Shown here: positions 35,402 through 46,373 of the stretch, piece by piece
How positions within the stretch are numbered: the stretch's first letter is position 1
Layout of the letters: the number at the start of each line of letters is the position of its first letter
Assembly (NCBI RefSeq): GCF_042678185.1
Contig: NZ_JBHUDQ010000008.1
Reading direction: 5' to 3' (one strand)
DNA length: 64,000 bases
From: Ramlibacter ginsenosidimutans
Lineage (GTDB): Bacteria > Pseudomonadota > Gammaproteobacteria > Burkholderiales > Burkholderiaceae_C
The notes under the pieces: model-generated
The model's input: only the letters and a program-made list of their open reading frames with translations
The model's database searches: none
What the model was told of the DNA's origin: nothing
Translations under genes and position numbers: made by a program

Positions 35402-36246
35402 AGATCAAATGGCGAACCGTCTCCACCGAGGCGAAGCTGCTGCTGATCGGGATCCCGGTGTTCCTGTGGACCATGATCCCGATCTACCACCTGTTCCTGT
35501 TCGCGATCTCGCCCAGGGACTCTGCGACCTCCGGCCGGCTGTGGCCGGACCACCCGACGCTGCGCAACTTCAGCATCGTCCTGCACGAGGAGCACTTCTA
35601 CCTGAACCACTTCTGGCTGCAGATGTGGAACTCGGTGCTGATCGCGGTCTCGGTGGGGGCCTTGACGCTGTTCGTGGCCACCTGCGCCGCCTTCGCGATC
35701 TCGCGACTGAAGGTGCCGGGCGGCCGCACGGTGATGAACCTGGCGCTGTTTACGTACTTCATTCCCGCGGCCTTCCTCGCGGTGCCGATGTACAAGGCCA
35801 TGGGCGTCTACGGCTTGTTGAACAACCAGTGGGCGCTGATCCTCGCGATGGTGACGATCGCCTCGCCCTACTGCATCTGGGTGCTGAAGCAGGCCTCGGA
35901 CAAGCTGCCCTGGGAGCTCGACGAAGCGGCGCGCATGGATGGCGCGACACCGCTGCAACTGTTCCGGCTGGTGTACCTGCCGCTGATGGTGCCCTCGCTG
36001 GTGGCCGTCGGCACCTACGCGCTGCTGCTGGCCTGGAACGAGTACCTGTATGCCTTCCTGCTGCTGTCCGACGACAAGAGCACGACGCTCGGCGTGGCGC
36101 TGGGCAGCTTCCTGTCGGCCGACGATTCGCCGTGGGAACTGCTGATGGCGACGGGCGTGCTGTATGCGTTGCCGCCCGCGGCGATCTACTACGCGTTCAA
36201 GCGCTACATGGTGGGCGGCCTCACGGCCGGTGCAGTGAAGTCATGA
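35398..36246 (+). CDS. Sugar ABC transporter permease (importer 1, MalG/UgpE type)
   Basis: A 282-residue partner permease. The start is GTG at 35398, overlapping the TGA of the upstream gene (GTGA); the first residues (V/M)KIKWRTVSTEAKLLLIG lead straight into TM1. The EAA loop is ELDEAARMDGATPLQLFRLVYLP. It forms the heterodimeric pore with the preceding protein. Unlike the rest of the operon it is followed by a 147-bp gap before the ATPase gene. Confidence 0.92.
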   Translation: MKIKWRTVSTEAKLLLIGIPVFLWTMIPIYHLFLFAISPRDSATSGRLWPDHPTLRNFSIVLHEEHFYLNHFWLQMWNSVLIAVSVGALTLFVATCAAFAISRLKVPGGRTVMNLALFTYFIPAAFLAVPMYKAMGVYGLLNNQWALILAMVTIASPYCIWVLKQASDKLPWELDEAARMDGATPLQLFRLVYLPLMVPSLVAVGTYALLLAWNEYLYAFLLLSDDKSTTLGVALGSFLSADDSPWELLMATGVLYALPPAAIYYAFKRYMVGGLTAGAVKS

Positions 36247-36257
36247 CGCAGCTGCGC

Positions 36258-36274
36258 AACGCCTTCGGCGTTTT
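36258..36274 (+). terminator. UUCG hairpin in the intra-operon gap
   Basis: AACGCC-TTC-GGCGTT followed by TT forms a short stable stem closed by a C(UUCG)G loop, 12 bp after the permease stop. The short stem and T run suggest a partial terminator or a processing/stability site that would lower ATPase expression relative to the upstream genes. The remaining 120 bp of the gap show nothing recognisable. Confidence 0.35.
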
Positions 36275-36393
36275 CCCCTCGAGGGCTCGCCCCCAGCGGC
36301 CCGGCCGGACCGGTTCCGCGGCGCCCCTCGACTCCCTTTCGCGGCACGCGGCCACTGCGTGCACGGCTTCCTCCCAGAACAAGGTCTGACGCA

Positions 36394-37481
<1,088 letters not shown>

Positions 37482-37485
<4 letters not shown>

Positions 37486-38225
37486 CCAAGAACGTCCACG
37501 GCCAGGCCCTGGACTACCTGGGTGTGGCCATCGTGTCCGGGCGCTATCCGCCCGGGACGGCCATGCCTCCCGAGCCCCTGCTGGGCGAGGAGCTCGGGGT
37601 GAGCCGGACGGTCGTGCGCGAAGCCGTGAAGTCGCTCGTGGCGAAGGGGCTCGTGTCCACCGGCCCGAAGGTCGGCACGCGCGTGCTCCCGCCGCAGCAG
37701 TGGAACTGGTTCGACCCCGACGTGATCGTGTGGCAGTCGCAGGCCGGACTCACGCGCGAGTTCCTGCGGGACCTGCAGGAGCTGCGGCGTGTGGTCGAAC
37801 CGGCTGCGGTGCGGATCGCGGCGCAGCGCGCCACCTTGGAGGACATCGCCGGGGTCGAGGACGCCTATGCCGGCATGAAGCGCGCCGTGGAGCACGGCGG
37901 CGACTACGTGTCGCACGACCTGCACTTCCACCAGCGCCTGATCCGCGCCTGCCACAACCGGATGCTGGTGCAGATGAGCAATGCCCTCTCGGCGCTGCTG
38001 CGCACCAGCTTCGAAATCTCCACCACGCGCAAGGACGGCCCCCGCAATTCGCTGCCGTTGCATCGCGAGGTGCTGGATGCGGTGATCGCGCGCGAGCCCG
38101 AGCGCGCCGAGCGTGCCGTCCTGGTCCTGATCGACGGCGCCCGCGAAGACATCGATGCGGTGCTGGCCAGCCGCAGGCCGCTGCCGCGGCTGGACAGCCC
38201 GGCCCGGCGCCTGCGCGCCGCCTAG
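37482..38225 (+). CDS. GntR-family (FadR/FCD) transcriptional regulator
   Basis: A 247-residue regulator. The winged helix-turn-helix contains LLGEELGVSRTVVREAVKSLVAKGLVSTGPKVGTRV, and the C-terminal all-helical FCD ligand domain has metal-site histidines in DLHFHQRLIRACHN and LHREVLDAV. FadR-subfamily proteins of this kind sense sugar acids and their 2-keto derivatives. It is the last gene of the importer-1 operon, coupled to the ATPase. The palindrome at 32063-32080 fits the subfamily's operator core, so it likely controls both divergent sugar operons. It converges on importer 2 with only 10 bp between stops. Confidence 0.9.
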
Positions 38226-38235
38226 GCCGGATCCA

Positions 38236-39111
38236 TCATTCCTTTACCGCGCCGGTCAGGCCCGAGACGTAGTACTCGACGAAGAACGAGTACACGACCG
38301 CCACCGGCAGCGAGCCGAGCAGGGCGCCGGCCATGAGCGGCCCCCAGTGGTAGATGTCGCCCTCCACGAGTTCGGTTACCACGGCCACCGACACGGTCTT
38401 CACTTCCGACGAGGACACGAAGGTCAGCGCATAGATGAATTCGTTCCAGGACAGCGTGAAGGCGAAGATGCCCGCCGAGATCAGCCCCGGGACGGCCAGC
38501 GGCAGGATGATCTTGCGCAGGATCTGCAGGCGCGTGGCGCCGTCGATCAGCGCGCATTCCTCCAGCTCGTACGGGATCGTGCGGAAATAGCCCATGAGCA
38601 GCCAGGTGCAGAACGGGATCAGGAAGGTCGGATAGGTGAGGATCAGGGCCATGCGCGAGTCGAACAGGCCCAGCTCGAACACGAGCGCCGCCAGCGGGAT
38701 GAAGAGGATCGAGGGCGGCACCAGGTAGGCGAGGAAGATCGCGAGGCCGACCTGGCGCGCTCCGCGGAAGCGCAGCCGCTCGATCGCGTACGCCGCCAGC
38801 ACCGCCGCGGCGAGCGACACGAAGGTCGACACGACCGAGACCAGCACCGTGTTCCACAGCCAGGCCGGATAGTCCGTCTCGAACAGCAGCTTCTTGAAGT
38901 GCGCCAGCGTCGGGCCGACCACCAGGAAGGGGTTGCCCTCGCGCGAGATCAGCTCGGCGTCCGGCTTGATGGAGGTGATCGCCATCCAGTAGAACGGGAA
39001 CAGCAGCACGAACACGAAGATGCCGAGCGGCAGCCAGACCGTCACCACGCGGCGCGGCACGGACTGCAGGAAATCCATGCCTTCGCGGTCGCTGCCTTGC
39101 TTGCTGCGCAT
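38236..39111 (-). CDS. Sugar ABC transporter permease (importer 2, MalG type)
   Basis: A 291-residue permease with six TM helices and the EAA loop ELEECALIDGATRLQILRKIILP, where the second position is Cys instead of Ala. The start MRSKQGSDREGMDFLQ is 5 bp after the upstream permease stop; an internal ATG at 39078 (MDFLQSVPRR), with GAAGG ahead of it, is an alternative and would drop 11 residues. It is the last gene of the importer-2 operon and converges on the GntR gene. Confidence 0.9.
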   Translation of the reverse strand: MRSKQGSDREGMDFLQSVPRRVVTVWLPLGIFVFVLLFPFYWMAITSIKPDAELISREGNPFLVVGPTLAHFKKLLFETDYPAWLWNTVLVSVVSTFVSLAAAVLAAYAIERLRFRGARQVGLAIFLAYLVPPSILFIPLAALVFELGLFDSRMALILTYPTFLIPFCTWLLMGYFRTIPYELEECALIDGATRLQILRKIILPLAVPGLISAGIFAFTLSWNEFIYALTFVSSSEVKTVSVAVVTELVEGDIYHWGPLMAGALLGSLPVAVVYSFFVEYYVSGLTGAVKE

Positions 39112-39116
39112 CGTGG

Positions 39117-40091
39117 TCACTTGTCCTCGCCGCCCTGCTGCCAGGCGCGGCGCTGCAGGCCGAAGTAGCTGAAGAGGATGGACGCCAGCAGGAACGGGAT
39201 CATGGCGATGGCGATCGCCGCACCCTCGCCGAGCGAGCCGCCGGGGATCGCGCGCTGGAACGACAGCGTCGCCATCAGGTGCGTGGCGTTCAGCGGGCCG
39301 CCGCGCGTGAGCACGTAGATCAGCTGGAAGTCGGTGAACGTGAAGAGCACCGAGAAGGTCATCACCACCGCGATGATCGGCGTGAGCAGCGGCAGCGTGA
39401 TGCGGCGAAACCGCTGCCAGCCGGTGGCGCCGTCGATGGCGGCCGCTTCGTACAGCGAAGGCGAGATCGTCTGCAGCCCGGCCAGCAGGGTGATCGCCAC
39501 GAAGGGCACGCCGCGCCAGACGTTCGCCGCGATGGTGGACAGCCGCGCGTTCCAGGGGTTGCCCAGGAAATCGATGTACGTATGGATCCAGCCCAGGCGC
39601 ATCAGCACCCAGCTGATCACCGAGAACTGCGCGTCGTAGATCCACCAGAAGGCGATGGCGGACAGCGCGGTCGGCACGATGTACGGCAGCAGGATCACCG
39701 TGCGGAAGAAGGTCTTGAACGGCAGCTTCTCGTTCAGCAGCAGTGCCAGCCAGAGTCCCAGTGCGAACTTGAGCACGCTGGCCACGAAGGTGTAGAACAG
39801 CGTGTTGAACAGCACCGTGCGCGTGACGTCGTCCTGCAGCAGGAACCGGTAGTTGTCCAGCCCGATCCACACGCCCTTGCGCCCGATCTTCGCGTCGGTG
39901 AACCCGAGCCACACGCCCAGCACCAGCGGGTACGTGAGGAACACGAGCAGCAGCGCCCCCGCCGGCAGCATGAACAGCATGCCGAGTGCATTGCGGCTGT
40001 TCTGCAGGCGATGCAGCAGCCCGGCGAGCCGGCCCTCGCGGGCGGGTTCGCCGGCTGGCAGCGGGGTGGCGCGGGCGCCGGGCTGGGTCAC
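39117..40091 (-). CDS. Sugar ABC transporter permease (importer 2, MalF type)
   Basis: A 324-residue inner-membrane permease. It has a hydrophilic N-terminal extension of about 35 residues, six TM helices and the EAA loop SLYEAAAIDGATGWQRFRRITLP. It pairs with the downstream permease. Its start overlaps the stop of the binding-protein gene (ATGA). Confidence 0.92.
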   Translation of the reverse strand: MTQPGARATPLPAGEPAREGRLAGLLHRLQNSRNALGMLFMLPAGALLLVFLTYPLVLGVWLGFTDAKIGRKGVWIGLDNYRFLLQDDVTRTVLFNTLFYTFVASVLKFALGLWLALLLNEKLPFKTFFRTVILLPYIVPTALSAIAFWWIYDAQFSVISWVLMRLGWIHTYIDFLGNPWNARLSTIAANVWRGVPFVAITLLAGLQTISPSLYEAAAIDGATGWQRFRRITLPLLTPIIAVVMTFSVLFTFTDFQLIYVLTRGGPLNATHLMATLSFQRAIPGGSLGEGAAIAIAMIPFLLASILFSYFGLQRRAWQQGGEDK

Positions 40092-41398
40092 ACCTTGTAG
40101 TAGCGCTCGGCGCGCTTCTGTGCGCGCTCGGCCGCTTCCTTGGGGGGACGGGCGCCGCTGGCGGCTTCGGCCACCATGTCGAGGATGATGAAGTCCGAGA
40201 TGGAGGCCGCCGACGCGTAGCCCAGCTTGCCGGCGTAGCCGATCGGGCGCATGACCTTCATCGCGTCACGGTACGGGGTGTGCTTGGGGTCGCTCGTCCA
40301 GATCGGATTGCTCTCGTACGCCTTGAGCGGGTGGCACGTGTAGCCGATGCTCGCCTGCATCCACGGTCCGTACTGCTCCTGTTCCATCATGAAGCGCAGG
40401 AACTCCTTGGCGGCCTTCGGGTACTTGGTGTACTTGAAGATCATCTGGTTGAAGAACAGGTTGAATTCCGTCGGCACGCCCACCGGGCCAATGGGGAAGT
40501 TCGCATGCTGGATGTCCTTCGCCATCTCCTGCAGTTTCGGATCCTGCGAGGTCTTCGCCGCGTAGTAGATCGAGATCCCGTTGGCGGTCACGCTGATCTG
40601 GTTGTCGAGGAACGCCTTGTTGTTGTTCGGGTCCAGCCACGAGAGGGTGCCGGGCACGAAGGTGGGATACAGCTCCTTCGCGAACTCCAGCGCCTTCACC
40701 GTCTCGGGCCGGTCGATCATCACGTTGTTCTTCTCGTCCACCAGCTTGCCGCCGAAGGCCCAGAACAGCCAGTGCGCCCAGGCCTGGTCGCCGGTCGCGT
40801 GGCCGAGCGCGAAGCCGCCCGGCGTGCCCTTGTCCTTCAGCGCCTTCATGAGGCGGAGGAAGCCGTCCATGTCCTTCGGAAAGCTGTCGAAGCCCGCGGC
40901 CTTGACCTGGCTCTCGCGGTAGACGATCGCATTGCCGGCGCAGCCTAGCGGCACGCCGATCCAGTTCTTCCCGTTGGGCCGCAGGTACTGCTCGCAGACC
41001 GGGTACCAGCCGCCGTACTTCTTGCCGAGATACGTGCACACGTCGGTGACGTCGACGAGCTTTTCCGGATAGAGGTTCGCGTCGTCGTTGGTGGACAGGA
41101 TGATGTCCGGGCCGGCGCCCGCGTTGGCCGCGACCGCCGCCTTGGGCCGCACGTCCTCCCAGCTCTCGTTGTCCACGCGCACCTCGATGCCGGTCGCCTG
41201 CGTGAACTTGCGGACGTTGGCCATGTACTGCTCCTCGTCGCCGGCGACGAAGCGCTTCCAGCGCAGCACGCGCAGCTTCGCGCCCTTTTCCGGCTGGTTG
41301 CTCCACTGCGCCTGCGCACTCGCCGGCCACAGCAGCGGCAGCGACACCGCGGCCGCGCCGGCCGAGGCCTTCTTCAGGAACTTGCGACGATCGGTCAT
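40088..41398 (-). CDS. Sugar ABC transporter substrate-binding protein (importer 2, Tat-exported)
   Basis: A 436-residue family-1 solute-binding protein. The N-terminus is a twin-arginine signal (TDRRKFLKKASAGAAA, then AQA|QW), so unlike the importer-1 binder it is probably folded before export by the Tat system. The mature part has the usual two-lobe features (GPDIILSTNDDANLYPEKLVDVTD, WIGVPLGCAGNAIVYRESQVKAAG). It feeds the two downstream permeases. Ligand unknown. The gap to the upstream ATPase gene is 47 bp. Confidence 0.92.
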   Translation of the reverse strand: MTDRRKFLKKASAGAAAVSLPLLWPASAQAQWSNQPEKGAKLRVLRWKRFVAGDEEQYMANVRKFTQATGIEVRVDNESWEDVRPKAAVAANAGAGPDIILSTNDDANLYPEKLVDVTDVCTYLGKKYGGWYPVCEQYLRPNGKNWIGVPLGCAGNAIVYRESQVKAAGFDSFPKDMDGFLRLMKALKDKGTPGGFALGHATGDQAWAHWLFWAFGGKLVDEKNNVMIDRPETVKALEFAKELYPTFVPGTLSWLDPNNNKAFLDNQISVTANGISIYYAAKTSQDPKLQEMAKDIQHANFPIGPVGVPTEFNLFFNQMIFKYTKYPKAAKEFLRFMMEQEQYGPWMQASIGYTCHPLKAYESNPIWTSDPKHTPYRDAMKVMRPIGYAGKLGYASAASISDFIILDMVAEAASGARPPKEAAERAQKRAERYYKV

Positions 41399-41445
41399 GT
41401 TGTCTCCTGGTCTTTGGTGGTGAACGAAGGCTGCGCAGCGGCGTC

Positions 41446-42525
<1,080 letters not shown>

Positions 42526-42825
42526 GGTCCCCCATGTGAAAGTACGAGGCGACGGACCTTGTAACATGGAAAAAATGGGGCGTCATCAGCATCGAACCCC
42601 TTCCTCGCGCTGCGCGCACCGCATACGCGCACGGTTCGCGGTCCCTGCGCCGCAGCATGCCGGAGGTGCTGTCCCGGGCCGGCGCGCGGGTGCCGGCCGG
42701 CGCCGGTGCATCCTCCCAGCAACGCTTACGCGACTCCCTTAAAGGCCGCGGCCCGGTTCGTTCTACACTTTGAAACATTCGGGGCCGCAGTCGCGGGCCG
42801 GACAACGCACAAAGAGGGACGCAAA

Positions 42826-43596
42826 GTGGCATCGCCCACCCCATGGTCGACGGACGAGGCGCTGGACGAGCCGCAGCGGTGGCTGGCTGCGTCGCCCCTG
42901 CTGGACCTCCAGGACCCGAAGCTGCGCCTGCGCGTGCAGTCGCTGGTCCAGTTGTGCACGACCGACCGGCAGAAAGCCCTGGCCCTCTATGGCTACGTGA
43001 AGCGCCTGCCGCTGGCGCGGCGCATGAAGCTGCGCCCGCGCACCGCGCGCGAGGTGTACGACGCCGGCCGCGGCGATGCGAGCGACAAGGCGACGCTGCT
43101 CGTCGCCATGCTGCGCATCGCCAAGCTGCCTTCGCGCATCCGTGCCGTCACGCTCTCCGGCGAGATCCTGCGCGGCATGGCGCCAGGCTCGCGCGGTGCG
43201 TACCGGCCCATCGTGGAGGTCTGGTTGCAGGAACGCTGGATCGGCACCGACACCTACATCTTCGATGCGGCCTGCATGGCCGCCGCGCGCCAGCGGCTGC
43301 GCGACCTCGGCTGGGAATGGGGCTACGGAATCCACGTGAACGGCCACATGCTGTGGGACGGCCATGAGGATGCCTTCCTCGGCGGCGTGCCCACGGAATG
43401 CGACCTGATGGTGACGGGCGAGCTCGGCGTCTTCAACGACGCCGGCCACCTGCACGCATCGCGCGCCTACCGGCGCCAGTTCTCGCTGCTGGAGACCCTG
43501 CGCTGGACGCTGGTCGCGCCGCTGGTGGATTGGGGATTGCGCAACCTGCGCAGCGAGGCGGTGCGCCCGATCGTGCACACGAGCCGCTTCAACTGA
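42826..43596 (+). CDS. Transglutaminase-fold protein lacking the catalytic Cys and His
   Basis: A 256-residue protein. The start is GTG at 42826 with GAGGGA seven bases upstream; an ATG 120 bp earlier has no matching sequence. The stretch GRGDASDKATLLVAMLRIAKLPSRIRAV aligns with the transglutaminase-like core G-D-C-x-D-K-A-x-L...LR-x-x-x-x-P-x-R. The nucleophile position is Ala85 rather than Cys, and the His normally before the VEV strand is replaced (YRPIVEVW, Arg127). The Asp is kept (IGTDTY, Asp142). It is probably a non-catalytic binding protein. No signal peptide. Divergent from importer 2; its neighbours give no clue to the partner. Confidence 0.75.
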   Translation: MASPTPWSTDEALDEPQRWLAASPLLDLQDPKLRLRVQSLVQLCTTDRQKALALYGYVKRLPLARRMKLRPRTAREVYDAGRGDASDKATLLVAMLRIAKLPSRIRAVTLSGEILRGMAPGSRGAYRPIVEVWLQERWIGTDTYIFDAACMAAARQRLRDLGWEWGYGIHVNGHMLWDGHEDAFLGGVPTECDLMVTGELGVFNDAGHLHASRAYRRQFSLLETLRWTLVAPLVDWGLRNLRSEAVRPIVHTSRFN

Positions 43597-43624
43597 ACCT
43601 GCGGGCGGGCGCCGACGCGAGGCG

Positions 43625-44287
43625 CTACGCCTGCATCGCCCCGGACAGCACGATTTCCTTGCCGCGTGCCACCGGCACCCGGCGCAGCAGCGCGCGCGCC
43701 ACGTCGCTGGCCTGCACCGAGCGGTAGTTCGCCGGGATCAGCGGCCGCAGCAGGCGCGTCACGCGCAGTGCGAGCTGCTCGCCACCGCGCTCGGGCTGGC
43801 CGAGCGCGCCGCGGTCGCCCGCGAGCATCGACGGCCGCGCGATGACCAGGCCTTCGTAGCCGAGCGCGTCCAGGTCCTGTTCGAGCTCGCCCTTCACCCG
43901 GCTGTAGAAGAGCGACGAGCGCGTATCCGCTCCCATCGCGCTCACCAGTCCCAGCCGCTTCGCGCCCGCTGCCAGCGCGGCTCGCGCGACGGCCAGGTTG
44001 GCGTCGTGGTCGACCGCGCGGAATGCGGCCTGGCTGCCGGCGACCTTGATGGTGGTGCCCAGCGCGAGGTACACCTCGTCGACCGGGGGCAGCGCCGGAA
44101 GCGCCGCGAAGTCGACGAGATGCAGGTGCAGCTTGGGGTGGGAAACGCCTGGCGCGCGACGCGCGAGGACGTGGACTGCCGCGACCGACGCATCGGCGAG
44201 CAGTCCCTCGAGAATGGCCCGGCCGACGAGCCCCGTGGCTCCCGCCAGCAGGGCGCTACGGTCCGGGGCAGGAGCAGGTCGGTCCAT
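43625..44287 (-). CDS. NAD(P)-binding Rossmann-fold protein (NmrA/HIM1-like)
   Basis: A 220-residue atypical SDR. The dinucleotide-binding motif is LLAGATGLVGRAILEGLL, followed by VYLALGTTIKVAGSQAAFRAVDHDANLAVARAA and the Tyr-x-x-x-Lys of FYSRVKGELE. It resembles the oxidoreductase HTATIP2/HIM1-type group found widely in bacteria, whose substrate is unknown. Its start is 27 bp from the left end of the inverted-repeat element, so its promoter must lie in or beyond that element, or it is transcribed with the upstream helicase gene. Confidence 0.82.
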   Translation of the reverse strand: MDRPAPAPDRSALLAGATGLVGRAILEGLLADASVAAVHVLARRAPGVSHPKLHLHLVDFAALPALPPVDEVYLALGTTIKVAGSQAAFRAVDHDANLAVARAALAAGAKRLGLVSAMGADTRSSLFYSRVKGELEQDLDALGYEGLVIARPSMLAGDRGALGQPERGGEQLALRVTRLLRPLIPANYRSVQASDVARALLRRVPVARGKEIVLSGAMQA

Positions 44288-44314
44288 GCCGGCATGGTAC
44301 GCCGGCCGGACCGC

Positions 44315-44590
44315 CTAGGAGCCTGGGCGGCAGAGAGACGGGCCTGCGTTGGACCGAGAAGGGGGTGGAGGCTAGGCGCGGAAACGGGTCCAGCCTGGCC
44401 GGCTGGACCCGTTTCCGCAACGACGCATACGCCCCCTTCTCGGTCCAACCCTGCGGGCCGGGGCTTGGAAGCGCGCCATGCGTCGTTGCAGCCTCCTTGT
44501 GTAGATGAACTACACGGCGTCGGCTGCGCCTGGCCTGACACGCTTCCACGCCCCGGCGCAGGCCCGTCTCTCTGCCGCCCAGGCTCCTAG
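44315..44590. mobile_element. 276-bp nested inverted-repeat element (MITE-like or structured RNA)
   Basis: It is bounded by perfect 34-bp terminal inverted repeats (44315-44348 and 44557-44590) whose outermost four bases are CTAG at both ends. Inside are a perfect 17-bp stem (44349-44365 with 44432-44448) enclosing a perfect 18-bp hairpin (44378-44395 with 44401-44418, loop TGGCC), and a second long stem (44458-44473 with 44541-44556, one mismatch) enclosing GTGTAG-ATGAA-CTACAC (44499-44515). Drawn out, this is a cloverleaf-like three-way junction. The inner loops of the two arms are complementary to each other: AACGACGCAT (44419-44428) with ATGCGTCGTT (44478-44487), and GGAGGCT (44367-44373) with AGCCTCC (44490-44496). 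No ORF of note. It begins 1 bp after the rhlE stop codon. Confidence 0.85.
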
Positions 44591-44591
44591 C

Positions 44592-46373
44592 TCAGCGGCC
44601 GTAGTTGCGCGTCGGGTTGCCGCCGCGACGGTTACCGCCGCCGCCACCACCGCCACCGCTGCCATGGCGACGGCCGGTGGCGCCCATGCTGTCGATGCTG
44701 GTGCGCGTCGGATCCGGCTGGCCGTTGGCATTGACCCGCTTCACGCCGGTCATGTCACGCCGCCCCGGCATGTTGGTGCGCAGCGGATCCACGTTGCGCG
44801 GCATCCGGTCGTCGCCGTCGTCGTCGAAGGCACGTTCGCGTCCGTCGTCGCGCGGCTGCTGCGGCGCGCGCGCCACCTGCGCCGGCTGGGCCGGCGGGTT
44901 GCTGCGCGGCGTCCGGCCGATGGGATTGCCGTTGCGGGGCTGCTGGCCGTTGCCGTTGCCGTTGCGCGGCTGCTGCCCGTTGCCGTTGCGGACCTGCTGG
45001 CCACCGCCATTGCCGTTGCGCGCCTGCTGGCCGTTGCCGCTGCGGGCTTCGCCTTCGGGCTTGCGCTTGCCGGAGCCGCCGGACTTGTCCTTGTTCTCGC
45101 GGATGCGCTGCATCATCTCGCTGCGCGCCGCCTTGGCCGCGGCGTTCATCACCTCGCGCGACGGCGGGCGGCCCTTGCCGCCCCACAGGACCTGGCGGCC
45201 CATGGCGATGGGCTGGGCCTCTTCGCCGGGTTCGGGACCGAAGCCCTCGACCACGACGGTCGGGATGTCCTGCTTCGTGAAGCGCTCGATCTCCTGCATG
45301 AAGCCTTCCTCGTCCAGGCAGACCAGCGACACGGCCTGGCCTTCCTTGCCCGCGCGGCCGGTGCGGCCGATGCGGTGGACGTAGTCTTCCGGCACGTTGG
45401 GAATCTCGTAGTTCACCACGTGCGGCAGGTCGTCGATGTCGATGCCGCGGGCGGCGATGTCGGTGGCGACCAGCGCGCGGATGTCGCCGCTCTTGAAGCC
45501 GGCCAGCGCCTGCGTGCGGGCGGTCTGGCTCTTGTTGCCGTGCAGGGCCATCGCGGTGATGCCCTTCTTCTGAAGGTACTCGGCGACGCTGTTGGCGCCG
45601 AACTTGGTCCGCGTGAACACCAGGACCTGCGACCACTCGTGTTCCTGGATCACGTGGGCCAGCAGTTCCTTCTTGCGGCCGCGGCCGGCGGGATGCACGA
45701 CTTGCGTGATGCGCTGCACGGTGGTGTTGCGCGGGGTGACCTGGATGCTCTGCGGATTCTTCAGCAGGGTATGGGCCAGGTCGCGGATCTCGTCGCTGAA
45801 GGTGGCCGAGAACAGCAGGCTCTGCTTCTCGCGCGGCACCAGCGCCAGGATCTTCTTCACGTCGGGCAGGAAGCCCATGTCCAGCATGCGATCCGCTTCG
45901 TCCAGCACGAGGATCTCGACGGTGGACAGGTCGACGTGGCCCTGCTGCTGCAGGTCCAGCAGGCGACCGGGCGTGGCGACGAGGATGTCGACACCGCGCT
46001 TCATGCGGTCGATCTGCGGGTTCATGCCCACGCCGCCGAAGATCACGGCGGAGGTGAGCGGCAGGTACTTGCCGTAGGTGCGGATGGACTCTTCCACCTG
46101 CGCGGCGAGTTCACGCGTGGGCGTGAGCACCAGGGCGGCGATGCCGTCCTTGCCGAACTTGTTGGTCTTGCTCTGGCCGTGGGTCAGCTTATGCAGCATG
46201 GGCAGCGTGAACGCCGCCGTCTTGCCGGTGCCGGTCTGGGCGCCGGCGAGGAGGTCATGGCCCTCGAGAACGGCCGGGATGGCCTGGGCCTGGATGGGGG
46301 TGGGAGTCTCGTAGCCTTGCTCGTGGACCGCCTTGAGGATGGCGGGGGCGAGTTTCAGTTCGTCAAAAGTCAT
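44592..46373 (-). CDS. rhlE: DEAD-box RNA helicase, RhlE type
   Basis: A 593-residue ATP-dependent RNA helicase. The core (1-380) has Q motif TPIQAQAIPAV, motif I AQTGTGKT, II DEAD (VLDEADRM), III SAT (LLFSATFSDEIRDLA), and VI HRIGRTGRAG. Such enzymes remodel RNA in ribosome assembly and mRNA decay. The C-terminal 150 residues are a low-complexity tail with repeated RNGNG/QQPRNGN units and a final GGGGGGG-NRRGG-RNYGR, an RGG-like RNA-binding extension. The 325 bp upstream (46374-46698) carries no gene and no clear promoter for this strand. The stop codon abuts the inverted-repeat element, so the transcript's 3' end would fold into it. Confidence 0.94.
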   Translation of the reverse strand: MTFDELKLAPAILKAVHEQGYETPTPIQAQAIPAVLEGHDLLAGAQTGTGKTAAFTLPMLHKLTHGQSKTNKFGKDGIAALVLTPTRELAAQVEESIRTYGKYLPLTSAVIFGGVGMNPQIDRMKRGVDILVATPGRLLDLQQQGHVDLSTVEILVLDEADRMLDMGFLPDVKKILALVPREKQSLLFSATFSDEIRDLAHTLLKNPQSIQVTPRNTTVQRITQVVHPAGRGRKKELLAHVIQEHEWSQVLVFTRTKFGANSVAEYLQKKGITAMALHGNKSQTARTQALAGFKSGDIRALVATDIAARGIDIDDLPHVVNYEIPNVPEDYVHRIGRTGRAGKEGQAVSLVCLDEEGFMQEIERFTKQDIPTVVVEGFGPEPGEEAQPIAMGRQVLWGGKGRPPSREVMNAAAKAARSEMMQRIRENKDKSGGSGKRKPEGEARSGNGQQARNGNGGGQQVRNGNGQQPRNGNGNGQQPRNGNPIGRTPRSNPPAQPAQVARAPQQPRDDGRERAFDDDGDDRMPRNVDPLRTNMPGRRDMTGVKRVNANGQPDPTRTSIDSMGATGRRHGSGGGGGGGGNRRGGNPTRNYGR

